Shown: positions 9,281 through 19,018, counted from the stretch's first letter. The stretch is 57,693 nucleotides of DNA from Mycobacterium attenuatum (GCF_900566085.1 NZ_UPHT01000088.1:1-57693); one strand, 5' to 3'. Program-made: numbers and translations. The notes: generated by a model not told the origin, from the sequence alone.

Positions 9281-10129
9281 TCAGTCCTGCCCGCGAGCAC
9301 GGGCCTCGTAGGCGCTGCGCTCGGCGACGTCGACGTCGTCGGTGAAGACGTGTTCGCCGCCCAGCATGCGGTTCAGTCCCTCGGCCACGGACCGGGGCAT
9401 GAACTTCTGCGCGGCGACCATAGCGCCGGCCGCCCTGGTGACCCGCACCCGCGGCCTGGGGCGGGCCACCAGCTGCACGATCGCGTCGGCGATGTCGGCC
9501 GCCTCAGCGTTCTTGAACCCCTTGACCCCGTGGGTGCCGGCGGTCAGTTCGGTGTTGACGAATGTGGGAGACACCATGGAGAACTTCACGCCGGACGAGC
9601 GGTATTCGAGTCTGGCCGAATCGGTGAACGCGACCACCGCGTGTTTACTAGCGCAGTAGGTGGCCAGCCCCGCCGCATAGAGCTCCCCGGCCAGCGAGGC
9701 GACGTTGATGACATGTCCGCGCCCGCGCGGAACCATCCGCTCAACCGCCAGCTTGCTGCCCAGAATGACCCCGTAGACGTTGATGTCCAGAATGCGCCGG
9801 GTCACCAGGTCCGGCTCGTCGATGATGCGGCCCACGGGCATGATGCCCGCGTTGTTGACCAGCACGTCGATCGGGCCGAGTTGGCGCTGCACCTGGTCGA
9901 GAAAGTCCGAAAAGGAATCCCGGTCGGCGACATCGAGTTTGCCGTAGACATCCAGGCCCAGGTCCGCCCCCGACTCCTTGACCTTGGCCTCGTCGATATC
10001 GCCGATGGCAACCTTGGCCCCCAGCTTGTGCAGTGCGGTTGCCGTCGCCAATCCGATGCCCCGCGCGCCGCCGGTGATGACGATGACCTTGCCTCGCACC
10101 TTGACACCGAGGGATGCCGTGTCTGCCAT
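9281..10129 (-). CDS. Short-chain dehydrogenase/reductase (Rv1865c-like)
   Basis: A 282-residue classical SDR. The cofactor turn is TGGARGIGLATA near residue 20, followed by IGDID, which suggests NAD preference. The NNAG motif is VLVNNAGIMPVG, the catalytic serine lies in INVASLAGELYAAG, and Tyr-Lys in YCASKHAV. Preceding VGRIIDEPDLVTRRILDINVYG is a typical SDR subunit-interface stretch. Upstream of ATG 10129 there is a GAGAGGA Shine-Dalgarno. It is divergent from the GNAT gene by about 135 bases. The substrate cannot be assigned. Orthology to Rv1865c rests on position and similarity from memory. Confidence 0.88.
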   Translation of the reverse strand: MADTASLGVKVRGKVIVITGGARGIGLATATALHKLGAKVAIGDIDEAKVKESGADLGLDVYGKLDVADRDSFSDFLDQVQRQLGPIDVLVNNAGIMPVGRIIDEPDLVTRRILDINVYGVILGSKLAVERMVPRGRGHVINVASLAGELYAAGLATYCASKHAVVAFTDSARLEYRSSGVKFSMVSPTFVNTELTAGTHGVKGFKNAEAADIADAIVQLVARPRPRVRVTRAAGAMVAAQKFMPRSVAEGLNRMLGGEHVFTDDVDVAERSAYEARARGQD

Positions 10130-10263
10130 GTATCGTCCTCTCGCTGGGTTTGACGGGTGTCAAGTGGGCACTGGGTCAAGCACACCACCCGACCGCGGGC
10201 TGCGCAACCGCGACCTCGGGCACCGGGATGCCCGGGCCGACGGCGTGCGCCGATACTGCAACC

Positions 10264-10773
10264 ATGACGCAGGTGCGCGCGGCGGTCCCGGGGGATGCCG
10301 AGGCGGTGGCCCGCGTGCACGTCCGGTCGTGGCAGCGGGCCTATCCCGGACTCATCGATCAGGACTATCTCGACGGTCTGCGGCCCGAGGTGTGGGCGGG
10401 CAGATACACGTTCGGCCGCATGGGCCTTCGGCTGCCGGCCACCGTGGTGGCCGTCGACGGCTCTGCCATCTGCGGTTTGGCTACCACCGGCCTGTGCTGG
10501 GACCGCGACATGCCCAATTGCGGTGAGCTGATGGCGATCTACGTCGATCCGGTGCGTATGGGCGGCGGAATCGGCCGTTTGCTGATGGCCGCCGCCCGGG
10601 ATCGGCTGCGTCGAGTCGGACTCAGCCGCGCTTCGTTGTGGGTGCTCGACGGCAATGAGCGTGCCCGGCGGTTCTACGAACGCGACGGGTGGCGGTTCGA
10701 CGGGACGCGGCGCACCGAGGTCTTCGGCGCCACGACCGTCGAACAGCTGCGTTACCAACGCTCGCCGGTCTGA
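10264..10773 (+). CDS. GNAT-family N-acetyltransferase
   Basis: A 169-residue GNAT protein. The acetyl-CoA pyrophosphate loop is seen in VRMGGGIGRLLMAAA (RxxGxG-like), preceded by beta-strand 4 residues ELMAIYVDP and followed by LWVLDGNERARRFYERDGW, the usual motif B region. The N-terminal RAAVPGDAEAVARVHVRSW is also typical. ATG 10264 was chosen because it starts the fold cleanly; the frame is open further upstream but encodes nothing family-like. It stands alone between a divergent SDR and the CoA-transferase gene, and is not part of the M. tuberculosis order as I recall it. The acetyl acceptor is unknown. Confidence 0.85.
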   Translation: MTQVRAAVPGDAEAVARVHVRSWQRAYPGLIDQDYLDGLRPEVWAGRYTFGRMGLRLPATVVAVDGSAICGLATTGLCWDRDMPNCGELMAIYVDPVRMGGGIGRLLMAAARDRLRRVGLSRASLWVLDGNERARRFYERDGWRFDGTRRTEVFGATTVEQLRYQRSPV

Positions 10774-10845
10774 TCACGGCTGCGGGCTCGTACTCGGTGT
10801 CGCGCCGACTCCTCGAGGTGCGCATAGCGACGGTACGGTGTGCCA

Positions 10846-13239
10846 ATGCCCGACGGGTTACTCGATGCGGTGCGTGTCCTGGACCTGTCCGGTGGTGGCG
10901 CCGACACCGTCAGTCGGTTGCTGGCCGACCTGGGTGCCGATGTCCTCAAGGTGGAGCCGCCCGGCGGCAGCCCAGGCCGCAGCATTCCACCGACGTTGGC
11001 CGGCACCGGCATCCCGTTCGCCGTGCACAACGCCAACAAGCGCAGCACGGTGCTGAACCCGCTCGACAAGCAGGACCGCCGACGTTTCGACGAGCTCACC
11101 GCCAGCGCCGACATCGTGGTCGACAGCGGTCTTCCCGGCGCGGCGGCCGCCTACGGGACAACGTGTGCCGAGCTGGCCGATCGCCATCCGCAGCTGGTTG
11201 CGCTGTCGTTCACCGACTTTGGCGCGACGGGGCCACGGTCGTCGTGGCGTGCCACCGACCCGGTGCTGTATGCGATGTCGGGCTCGCTGTCGCGGTCGGG
11301 CCCCACCACCGGCACTCCGGTGTTGCCGCCGGACGGCATCGCGTCGGCGACGGCCGCGGTCCAGGCCGCCTGGGCGCTGCTGGTTGCCTATTACAACCGG
11401 TTACGTTGCGGTGCAGGGGATTACATCGACTTCTCGCGGTTTGACGCGGTGGTCATGGCGCTGGACCCGGCGTTCGGGGCGCACGGGCAGGTCGCGGCCG
11501 GAATCCGCAGCAGCACCCGCTGGCGCGGACGCCCCAAGAACCAGGACGCCTACCCGATTTATCCGTGCCAGGACGGCTACGTGCGGTTGTGCGTGATGGC
11601 GCCGCGGCAGTGGCGTGGCCTGCGCCGCTGGCTGGGGGAGCCGCAAGAATTTCAGGATCCTCGGTACGACGTGATCGGCGCCCGCTTTGCCGCCTGGCCC
11701 CAAATAGGTGTGCTGGTGGCGGCGCTGTTCGCCGGCCAAACCATGAAAGAGCTGGTGGCCGCGGGACAGGCGCACGGGGTACCCATCGCGGCGGTCTTGA
11801 CGCCGTCGCGGATCCTGGCGTCCGAGCACTTCCAGGCGGTGGGTGCAATCACCGACGCCGAGCTGGTTCCCGGTGTGCACGCCCAGGTGCCGACCGGATA
11901 TTTCGCGGTCAACGAGCAGCGCGCCGGCTTTCGCGCTCCAGCCCCCACGGCCGGCCAGCACGAACCGGGCTGGCTGGCCGACCCGGTGCCGCCGCCTCCG
12001 CCTGCGGGCCGGGTGGGCGGCTATCCGTTCGCGGGACTGCGCATTCTCGATCTCGGCATCATCGTCGCCGGCGGCGAGTTGAGCCGCTTGTTCAGCGACC
12101 TGGGGGCCGAGGTCATCAAGGTCGAAAGTGCCGACTACCCCGACGGGCTGCGCCAGGCCCGCGCCGGCGATGCGATGAGCGAGTCCTTCGCCTGGACCCA
12201 CCGCAATCACCGCGCATTCGGTGTGGACCTGCGCAGCAGCGAAGGTAAGCGCGTCTTCGGTCACCTGGTGGCCGAGGCCGACGCCGTCTTTGCCAACTTC
12301 AAGCCGGGAACGCTGACCTCACTGGGTTTCAACTACGACAAGCTGCGTGGCCTCAATCCCGGGATCGTGCTCGCCGGCAGCAGCGCGTTCGGCAACCGGG
12401 GCCCGTGGAGCCGCCGGCTGGGCTATGGCCCGTTGGTGCGCGCGACCACCGGCGTCACCAGCGTGTGGACGTCCGAGGAAGCCCCGAAGGACAGCGCCCG
12501 GCACCCCTTCTACGATGCGACGACCATCTTCCCCGATCACGTGGTCGGACGCGTCGTCGCGATCCTGGCCCTGGCGGCGCTGATCCACCGCGATCGAGCC
12601 GGAGCCGGTGCCCACGTCCACGTCTCTCAGGCCGAAGTCGTCGTCAATCAACTCGACACGCTGTTCGTAACGGAAGCCGCACGGGCCGCCGGCCTCGCCG
12701 AAATCGGCGACGACCTCAGCATGCACGCGGTCTGCCCGTGCGCCGGTGACGACGAATGGTGCGTCATCTCCATCTGCTCGGATGACGAATGGCGTTGTGC
12801 CGCACTAGTATTAGATACACCAGGATTGGCCGAGGATCCGCGCTTCGCGACGGCGGAGGCTCGCCGGGCCAACCGCGCGGCGTTGTCAGCGGTATTGACG
12901 GCCTGGACGAATACCCGCAGTCCCGAGCAGGCGGCCCAGCTACTGCAGTCGGCCGGAGTCGCGACGGGCCCGATGAATCGTCCGCCGGACCTGCTTGAGG
13001 ATCCGCAGCTCGTCAAGCGAAAGCTGTTCAGCACCATGGTGCATCCGTTGATCGCACGCCCCATGCCGGCGGAAACTGGTCCGGCACCGTTTCGTCACAT
13101 TCCGCATGCACCGCAACGACCGGCGCCGCAAGCGGGTCAGGACACTCGAGCGATCTGTCAACAGCTGCTCGGGATGAGCCCTGAGCACATCGAGCAGCTG
13201 ATTGCTGAAGGCGTGCTGTTCGCGGCGGCCGGCACCTAA
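10846..13239 (+). CDS. Duplicated family III CoA-transferase (Rv1866-like)
   Basis: A 797-residue protein made of two CaiB/BaiF-type CoA-transferase halves. The first starts VRVLDLSGGGADTVSRLLAD with ADVLKVEPPGG. The second starts near residue 395 with LRILDLGIIVAGGELSRLFS and AEVIKVESADYPDG. Family III enzymes swap CoA between acids through an aspartyl-CoA intermediate. In the first half the expected Asp is present (RATDPVLYAMSG); in the second the aligned position appears to be Gly (LGYGPLVRATTG), suggesting one active half. The start is ATG 10846; the in-frame GTG at 10840 is also possible. It is followed by a thiolase-like gene, so an acyl-CoA pathway is likely, though the substrate is unknown. 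Confidence 0.85.
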   Translation: MPDGLLDAVRVLDLSGGGADTVSRLLADLGADVLKVEPPGGSPGRSIPPTLAGTGIPFAVHNANKRSTVLNPLDKQDRRRFDELTASADIVVDSGLPGAAAAYGTTCAELADRHPQLVALSFTDFGATGPRSSWRATDPVLYAMSGSLSRSGPTTGTPVLPPDGIASATAAVQAAWALLVAYYNRLRCGAGDYIDFSRFDAVVMALDPAFGAHGQVAAGIRSSTRWRGRPKNQDAYPIYPCQDGYVRLCVMAPRQWRGLRRWLGEPQEFQDPRYDVIGARFAAWPQIGVLVAALFAGQTMKELVAAGQAHGVPIAAVLTPSRILASEHFQAVGAITDAELVPGVHAQVPTGYFAVNEQRAGFRAPAPTAGQHEPGWLADPVPPPPPAGRVGGYPFAGLRILDLGIIVAGGELSRLFSDLGAEVIKVESADYPDGLRQARAGDAMSESFAWTHRNHRAFGVDLRSSEGKRVFGHLVAEADAVFANFKPGTLTSLGFNYDKLRGLNPGIVLAGSSAFGNRGPWSRRLGYGPLVRATTGVTSVWTSEEAPKDSARHPFYDATTIFPDHVVGRVVAILALAALIHRDRAGAGAHVHVSQAEVVVNQLDTLFVTEAARAAGLAEIGDDLSMHAVCPCAGDDEWCVISICSDDEWRCAALVLDTPGLAEDPRFATAEARRANRAALSAVLTAWTNTRSPEQAAQLLQSAGVATGPMNRPPDLLEDPQLVKRKLFSTMVHPLIARPMPAETGPAPFRHIPHAPQRPAPQAGQDTRAICQQLLGMSPEHIEQLIAEGVLFAAAGT

Positions 13240-13297
13240 GGTCCGCCTACGCGACGCTGGTGTGCGGGGCAGCGAAGCCCGGCGCTAGGTTCGAGGC

Positions 13298-14791
13298 ATG
13301 CCCGTAGATCCCAGGACACCGGTGCTGATCGGCTACGGTCAGGTCAACCATCGCGACGAGATCGACCCGGCCGGGCCGTCAATCGAACCGGTCGACCTGA
13401 TGGTCGCGGCGGCCCGGCAAGCCGCTGACGCTCCGCTGCTGGCGGCCGTCGACTCGATCCGCGTGGTGCACATGCTGTCGGCGCACTACCGAAACCCCGG
13501 ACAGTTGCTCGGGCAGCGCCTCGGCGCCGGCAGCTGCACCACCAGCTACGGCAGTGTCGGCGGCAACACGCCGCAGGCGCTGGTCAGCCAGGCATGCCTG
13601 GACATCCAGCGCGGGCGCGCCGGGGTGGTGCTGATTGCCGGCGCCGAGACCTGGCGTACCAGGACCGGGTTGAAGTCCAAGGGCGCGAGGTTGGTGTGGA
13701 CCCGACAGGACGAATCCGTTCCGCTGCCCGAAATCTCCGGTGACGACGTTGCGATGGTGGGGGAGGCCGAGCTCAGGATCAAGCTGGACCGGCCCGCCTA
13801 CGTCTATCCGCTGTTCGAGCAGGCACTGCGCATCGCCAGCGGCGAGTCGATGGCGGATCACCGGCGGCGGGTCGGTCAGCTGTGGGCGCGCTTCAACGCC
13901 GTCGCGGTGGACAATCCCAACGCCTGGATCCATACCCCGATGACCGCCGAGGAGATTTGGCGGCCCGGCCCGCAGAACCGCATGATCAGTTGGCCCTACA
14001 CCAAGCTGATGAACTCCAACAACATGGTTGACCAGGGCGCGGCGCTGATCCTGACGTCGGTCGAGCAGGCCGCGCGGTTGCAGATCCCCGCCGAGCGCTG
14101 GGTTTACCCGCAGGCCGGTACCGATGCCCACGACACCTCCGCGATCGCCGAACGGGCCGAGCTGTACCGGTCTCCAGCCATTCGGATCGGGGGGACGCGG
14201 GTGCTCGAGCTTGCCGGCCTGGGCATCGACGACGTCGACTATGTCGACCTGTACTCGTGTTTTCCCTCCGCGGTTCAGGTTGCCGCGGCCGAACTCGGCC
14301 TGGCGACCGACGATCCCGCCCGCCCGCTGACGGTCACCGGCGGTCTGACCTTCGCCGGCGGCCCGTGGAGCAATTACGTCACCCATTCCATTGCCACCAT
14401 GGCCGAACTGTTGGTGGCCAACCCGGGCCGACGCTGCCTGATCACCGCAAACGGCGGGTACCTGACCAAACACAGCTTCGGCGTCTACAGCACCGAACCG
14501 CCTGCGGAATTTCGTTGGGAAGATGTTCAGCCGGTAGTGGACCGCGAGCCCACGACCGTGGGTTTGGTCGAGTGGGAGGGAATCGGGACGGTCGAGGCGT
14601 GGACCACACCATTCACCCGCGACGGCCGGCCCGAGAAAACCTTTGTCGCCGTGCGCACGCCCGAGGGAGCACGAAGTTTGGGCGTGATCACCGATACCGA
14701 TACGGCCGCGGCGACAGTGCACGACGACATCGCAGACATCGCCGGGGCCAAGGTTGCGATTGCCGCCGACGGCACCGCGACGTTGCGGTAA
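13298..14791 (+). CDS. Thiolase-like acetyl-CoA acetyltransferase (Rv1867-like)
   Basis: A 497-residue protein of the thiolase/SCP-x superfamily. It starts PRTPVLIGYGQVNHRDE and has the nucleophile region GGNTPQALVSQACLDIQRGRAG, in which the usual catalytic Cys position is hard to place. VDYVDLYSCFPSAVQVAA and LTVTGGLTFAGGPWSNYVTH are typical of the SCP-x-like branch. The C-terminal 110 residues (VGLVEWEGIGTVEAWTT onward) look like an added OB-type domain. It lies 58 bases downstream of the CoA-transferase on the same strand, consistent with a shared acyl-CoA function. Whether it cleaves or condenses acyl-CoA is not determinable. Confidence 0.85.
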   Translation: MPVDPRTPVLIGYGQVNHRDEIDPAGPSIEPVDLMVAAARQAADAPLLAAVDSIRVVHMLSAHYRNPGQLLGQRLGAGSCTTSYGSVGGNTPQALVSQACLDIQRGRAGVVLIAGAETWRTRTGLKSKGARLVWTRQDESVPLPEISGDDVAMVGEAELRIKLDRPAYVYPLFEQALRIASGESMADHRRRVGQLWARFNAVAVDNPNAWIHTPMTAEEIWRPGPQNRMISWPYTKLMNSNNMVDQGAALILTSVEQAARLQIPAERWVYPQAGTDAHDTSAIAERAELYRSPAIRIGGTRVLELAGLGIDDVDYVDLYSCFPSAVQVAAAELGLATDDPARPLTVTGGLTFAGGPWSNYVTHSIATMAELLVANPGRRCLITANGGYLTKHSFGVYSTEPPAEFRWEDVQPVVDREPTTVGLVEWEGIGTVEAWTTPFTRDGRPEKTFVAVRTPEGARSLGVITDTDTAAATVHDDIADIAGAKVAIAADGTATLR

Positions 14792-14905
14792 CCGGCCGCG
14801 ACGGATCCCGAGGCCCTTTTCCGGTCACGGTCCGGACTCAATTGGTCGCGAAAGTGGGGCCGGGGTGCTTATTGTCATGGGAAGACGTTGGGGAAGGTGG
14901 GCAGG

Positions 14906-17005
14906 GTGCACGTCCTGGTTACCGATGCTGCCGGCGCGATCGGTCGCCAGGTAGCACGCCAGCTGATCGCGGCCGGGCACACGGTCAGCGGCATAGCTCC
15001 ATACCGCCACTCGGCCCTTGATGCCGGCGTCGACTTTGAGTGTGCGTCGTTGCGTGACCCGGTGTTGCTGGAGTTAACCGCCGAAGCGGACGCGGTGATT
15101 CATCTCGCCCCGGTGGATACCACCGCACCGGGGGCAGCCGGCCTCAACGGCCTAGCGCATGTGAGCAACGCGGCCGCCCGCGCGGGTGCCCGGCTGCTGT
15201 TCGTGTCGCAGGCTGCGGGGTCGCCCGAGCTCTACCAGCAGGCTGAGGCCCTGGTGACCGGTTGCTGGGCGCCGAGCCTGGTCATTCGCATCGCGCCGCC
15301 GGTCGGTCGGCACCTGGACTGGATGGTCTGCCGGACGGTAGCGACTTTGCTGCGCGGCAAGGTCTCGGCGCAGCCGATGCGGGTGCTGCACCTCGACGAC
15401 CTGGTTCGCTTCCTAGTAATGGCGCTGAACACCGACCGCAACGGTGTCGTCGACCTGGCCACGCCGGACGCTGCGAACGTGGTCACCGCGTGGCGGCTGC
15501 TGCGATCGGCCGAGCCGCGCCTGCGAACGCACCGGATCGGCCGTTGGGATGATCTGCTTCCACAGATGGATACCGCTGCAGCGCAAGAGGATTGGAGCTT
15601 TCAGTACGGGTGGCAGGCGACGGAGGCGATCGTGGACACTGGTCGCGGGCTGGTTGGCCGCAGGCTGGACCGCGCGGGCGCGACTATCGGGTCGGGCCAG
15701 CTGCCGCTTCCGGTCGAGCCGGTCCCGCGATCACTACCCCGTTACGGCGCCGCCCTGAACTCTGTCGGACCCGAGGGGCTCGAGGGCGAGTTCGACGACC
15801 GGATCGATCCGCGGTTTCCGGTATTCAGCGCCACCGGTCTCGCCGAAGCACTGCCCGGACCGCTGACCCCGATGACGCTTGACGTCCAGTTGAGCGGACT
15901 GCGGGCCGCAGGCCGGGCCATGGGTCGAATCCTGGCTCTGGGTGACGTGGTGGCCCAGGAGTGGGAGAGCAGGGCCATCGCGGTATTCGGTCATCGGCCC
16001 TACGTCGGCGTATCAGCCAATTTTGTCGCTGCCAGCCAGCTACCGGGTTGGGACCAACAGGCCGTCACCCGTCATGCGCTGGGCGAGCAGCCGTTGGCCG
16101 CGCACCTGCTGCCGCTGGGGCGACCCGAGTTGGCCAGCGGAGCACTCGGGTCGGCCGCCAAGGTGGTCGTGACGGCCCGGTCGCTGTCCTTGTTGCGTCA
16201 TCTGCGGGCCGACACGCAGGCCTACATCGCCGCCGCCTCGACAGAACGCTTCGATGCCGAGCAGCTGAGCGCACTGCCGGACGCCGGCCTGGAAGTCCGG
16301 ATTCGGTTGCTGCGGGACCGGATTCAGCAAGGCTGGATCCTGACGGCACTGTGGGTCATTGACACCGGCATCACCGCCGCAACGCTGGAGCACACCCACG
16401 CGAAATCCAGCGTGTCCGGTATCGGGGTGATCATGGAGAGCGGTCGCATCCCCGCGGTGAGTGCTGCCCTGATCGATATCCTGCGTGCCGATGCACCGCT
16501 GTGCGCCCTGGCCCGCGAAGGCAACGCCGACAGTATTCGCGCGCTGTCGCCGTCAGCCGCGGCGGCCCTCGACGCGGCCGTTGCCCAGCTGGGACACCGT
16601 GGCTCGGGAGAAGCGGAGCTGGCCAATCCGACATTCGGCGACGACCCGTCGCTGCTGTTGACCCTGGCTGCCGAAGCCGCTTCGGCGCCTCCCGGGCCAT
16701 CGACCCCGGCGACGTTCGCCCGGCGGATGGCCGCCAGCGCCCGCAGTTCGCGAGAGCTGGCTCATGACACCACCATCCGGTTCACCCATGAACTCCGGCT
16801 GGCCCTGCGCGAGTTGGGGTCACGGCGGGTTGCGGCGGACCTGATCGACACGGTCGACGACGTGTACTACCTCACCTGCGACGAGCTGGTCACCATGCCG
16901 GCCGATGCCCGGTTGCGGGTCAAACGGCGACGCGCCGAGCGGGAACGGCTGCAAGCTCAGCCGCCGCCCGACGTCATCGACCGCACCTGGAAGCCCCCGG
17001 ACTAG
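14906..17005 (+). CDS. NAD(P)-dependent epimerase-like N-terminus fused to a PEP-utilizing-enzyme-like C-terminal region (Rv1868-like)
   Basis: The N-terminal 230 residues have the extended SDR pattern: VHVLVTDAAGAIGRQVARQL, then AVIHLAPVDTT and VSNAAARAGARLLFVSQAAG. The rest is unlike epimerases. The last 90 residues (TTIRFTHELRLALRELG, then DLIDTVDDVYYLTCDEL, then RVKRRRAERERL) resemble the segment before the phosphohistidine domain in rifampicin phosphotransferase/PEP-synthase-like proteins. No histidine domain follows. GTG 14906 was chosen because it gives 699 residues, matching my memory of Rv1868. TTG 14888 or GTG 14897 are alternatives. Its stop overlaps the convergent reductase stop by four bases. 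Function unknown. Confidence 0.7.
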   Translation: MHVLVTDAAGAIGRQVARQLIAAGHTVSGIAPYRHSALDAGVDFECASLRDPVLLELTAEADAVIHLAPVDTTAPGAAGLNGLAHVSNAAARAGARLLFVSQAAGSPELYQQAEALVTGCWAPSLVIRIAPPVGRHLDWMVCRTVATLLRGKVSAQPMRVLHLDDLVRFLVMALNTDRNGVVDLATPDAANVVTAWRLLRSAEPRLRTHRIGRWDDLLPQMDTAAAQEDWSFQYGWQATEAIVDTGRGLVGRRLDRAGATIGSGQLPLPVEPVPRSLPRYGAALNSVGPEGLEGEFDDRIDPRFPVFSATGLAEALPGPLTPMTLDVQLSGLRAAGRAMGRILALGDVVAQEWESRAIAVFGHRPYVGVSANFVAASQLPGWDQQAVTRHALGEQPLAAHLLPLGRPELASGALGSAAKVVVTARSLSLLRHLRADTQAYIAAASTERFDAEQLSALPDAGLEVRIRLLRDRIQQGWILTALWVIDTGITAATLEHTHAKSSVSGIGVIMESGRIPAVSAALIDILRADAPLCALAREGNADSIRALSPSAAAALDAAVAQLGHRGSGEAELANPTFGDDPSLLLTLAAEAASAPPGPSTPATFARRMAASARSSRELAHDTTIRFTHELRLALRELGSRRVAADLIDTVDDVYYLTCDELVTMPADARLRVKRRRAERERLQAQPPPDVIDRTWKPPD

Positions 17006-18237
17006 CCGGTCCGCAGGTCGGCCAGCGGCGTTTCGGGATCAGCCAACCGGTCGGGGTCCACCGGGACTTTCAACCGGATCAGGGCCTTGACATCGTCGAG
17101 CACGTCCCAGATGTTGACGTTCATTCCTGCCAGCACCCGGTTGTCGTCGTCGAGCCAGAACGCGACGAACTCGCGGCCGGACACATCGCCTCGCAACACC
17201 ACCCGCGCACTGTCGGTCGCGTGGCCCGCGTACTCCATCCCGAGGTCGTACTGATCGGTGAAGAAGTACGGTAGTTCAACGTACTCGGTTGGGGCGCCGA
17301 GCATTCCGGCGACCGCCACCGCGGGCTGTTTGAGGGCGTTGGCCCAGTGCTCGGTGCGGATCCGGCAGTCCAGCAGCGGGTGCACCGCAGCCGCGATGTC
17401 ACCGACCGCGTAGATGTCGGGATCACTGGTGCGCAGCGACGCGTCGACCAGGACACCACCGTCAGCCATCGCCAAGCCGGCTTGTCGGGCCAGCTCGACG
17501 TTGGGTTTCGCGCCGACGGCCACCAGCACGGCGTCGGCGGTAATGACGGACCCGTCGCTAAGCTTGAGCCCACTGGCCCGGTCGGCCTCCGTCGTGATCT
17601 CGGCCACCTGCGCTTGCAGCCGCAAGTCCACACCGTGGTCGCGATGCAGGTCGGCAAACACCTTGCCGACGGTTTCGCCCAGGGCCGCCGACAGCGGCTG
17701 CTTGGCCGCCTCCACCACCGTGACATCGACATTGCGCTGACGAGCGCTGGCAGCCACCTCCAGCCCTATCCACCCCGCACCGACCACCGCAAGCGAAGAG
17801 CCTTCGGTCAGCGCGGAATTCAGCGCGGCGGCGTCGTCGAACGTGCGCAGGTAATACGTGCCGACCGCGTCGGCGCCGGGAATCGGCAGGCGTCGCGATG
17901 CTGATCCGGTCGCGAGCAGCAGCTTGTCGTAGCGCACGGTGGTGTCATCGGGAAGTCCGATGGTGTGTGCGGCCGGATCCAATAACGACACCCGCGCGCC
18001 CAGCCGCAGGTCCACGTCGTGGTCGCGATACCAGTCGGAGTTGTGCACAGTGAACTCGTCGAGCGACTTTTTGCCAGCCAGGAATTCCTTGGACAACGGC
18101 GGGCGCTCGTAGGGCAGGTGCTCCTCTGCGGCGAAAAGTATGACATGACCGCCGAAGTCGTTGTCGCGCAAGGCTTCGGCTGCCTTAGCCCCGGCAAGAC
18201 CGCCGCCGACGATGACGAATGTGGCTGAGCTGGTCAT
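17002..18237 (-). CDS. FAD-dependent pyridine nucleotide-disulfide/ferredoxin reductase (Rv1869c-like)
   Basis: A 411-residue reductase of the rhodocoxin/putidaredoxin reductase type, which passes electrons from NAD(P)H through FAD to a ferredoxin. FAD binding is seen in FVIVGGGLAGAKAAEALR, the short HLPYERPPLSKEFLAG segment is family-typical, and NAD binding is in SLAVVGAGWIGLEVAAS. The late FAD motif is DIYAVGDIAA, and a C-terminal reductase domain runs from about 320. No ferredoxin gene is adjacent, but two P450 genes (cyp140, CYP125-type) occur elsewhere in the window and would need such a partner; that link is inference. Length matches my memory of Rv1869c. Confidence 0.9.
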   Translation of the reverse strand: MTSSATFVIVGGGLAGAKAAEALRDNDFGGHVILFAAEEHLPYERPPLSKEFLAGKKSLDEFTVHNSDWYRDHDVDLRLGARVSLLDPAAHTIGLPDDTTVRYDKLLLATGSASRRLPIPGADAVGTYYLRTFDDAAALNSALTEGSSLAVVGAGWIGLEVAASARQRNVDVTVVEAAKQPLSAALGETVGKVFADLHRDHGVDLRLQAQVAEITTEADRASGLKLSDGSVITADAVLVAVGAKPNVELARQAGLAMADGGVLVDASLRTSDPDIYAVGDIAAAVHPLLDCRIRTEHWANALKQPAVAVAGMLGAPTEYVELPYFFTDQYDLGMEYAGHATDSARVVLRGDVSGREFVAFWLDDDNRVLAGMNVNIWDVLDDVKALIRLKVPVDPDRLADPETPLADLRTG

Positions 18238-18258
18238 GATCGCTGCTCCCCTCTGCCG

Positions 18259-19011
18259 TCAAACTCCGAGCCTACTCGGACCGACCGCTCGCAATAGTTC
18301 CAGCAACGACAACGCATTACGAACCGCGTGGCCGCCCAGATCATTGTTGAAATACAGCCACACGTCCCGGCCTTCGGCGTCCCAGTCGATGATCCGCTTC
18401 GCCCACCGGCGCAACTCGTCGCACCGATACGACCCCGCGTACCTGCCGGCGTCGTCGGGGCCGTGCATGCGCACGTAGACCAGATCGGTGGTGGCCCGGG
18501 GAACACACGCCAGACCGACGCCGCTCATCACCACATACGCGGCCCGTTGGCGTTCCAGCACCGCAAATACCGCCGGGTCGTTCCAGGACGGGTGCCGCAG
18601 CTCGACGGCAACCCGAATGTCGGTCGGCATGTTGCCCAGGAAGGATTCCAGCCGCGCGTCATCGCGGGGCTGCTCCGGATGCAGCTGCACCAGCAGCACG
18701 CCGTGGTGATCCCCCAAGAGCTGCCAACAACGTTCGAACCGCTCGATCCATGGTTCGGGGGACAGCAGCCGACGGTAATGGGTCAGGCCGCGATGGGCCT
18801 TGACCGACATGGTGAACCCGCCGGGCAGGAGGTCGCGCCACGCCGCAAACGTCGTCTCCTTGGGCCAGCGGTAGAAGCTGGCGTTCAATTCGACGGTGTC
18901 GAAGACCTCGGCGTAGCGAGTCAGACGGCGCGCGGCCGGCAGGCCGCGCGGGTACAGCACCTGCGTCCAGTGCTGATAGGACCACCCCGAAGTGCCGATG
19001 CGCACGGTCAC
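18259..19011 (-). CDS. DUF72 (YecE-like) family protein
   Basis: A 250-residue protein with the DUF72 TIM-barrel pattern. It starts VRIGTSGWSYQHW, has VELNASFYRWPKETTFAAWRD, then HRGLTHYRRLLSP, LVQLHPEQPRDDARL, VAVELRHPSWNDP, and VYVRMHGPD near the end. DUF72 proteins have no firmly established activity; a nuclease or sugar-related role has been suggested from fold. It follows the endonuclease III-like gene after only seven bases on the same strand, so the two are probably co-transcribed. I do not recall a counterpart at this point in M. tuberculosis. Confidence 0.85.
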   Translation of the reverse strand: MTVRIGTSGWSYQHWTQVLYPRGLPAARRLTRYAEVFDTVELNASFYRWPKETTFAAWRDLLPGGFTMSVKAHRGLTHYRRLLSPEPWIERFERCWQLLGDHHGVLLVQLHPEQPRDDARLESFLGNMPTDIRVAVELRHPSWNDPAVFAVLERQRAAYVVMSGVGLACVPRATTDLVYVRMHGPDDAGRYAGSYRCDELRRWAKRIIDWDAEGRDVWLYFNNDLGGHAVRNALSLLELLRAVGPSRLGV

Positions 19012-19018
19012 CGGCAGC

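Noticed and set aside
13379..14722. Long minus-strand frame over the thiolase-like gene
   Set aside because: Same pattern of shadow coding; no domain and no ribosome site.
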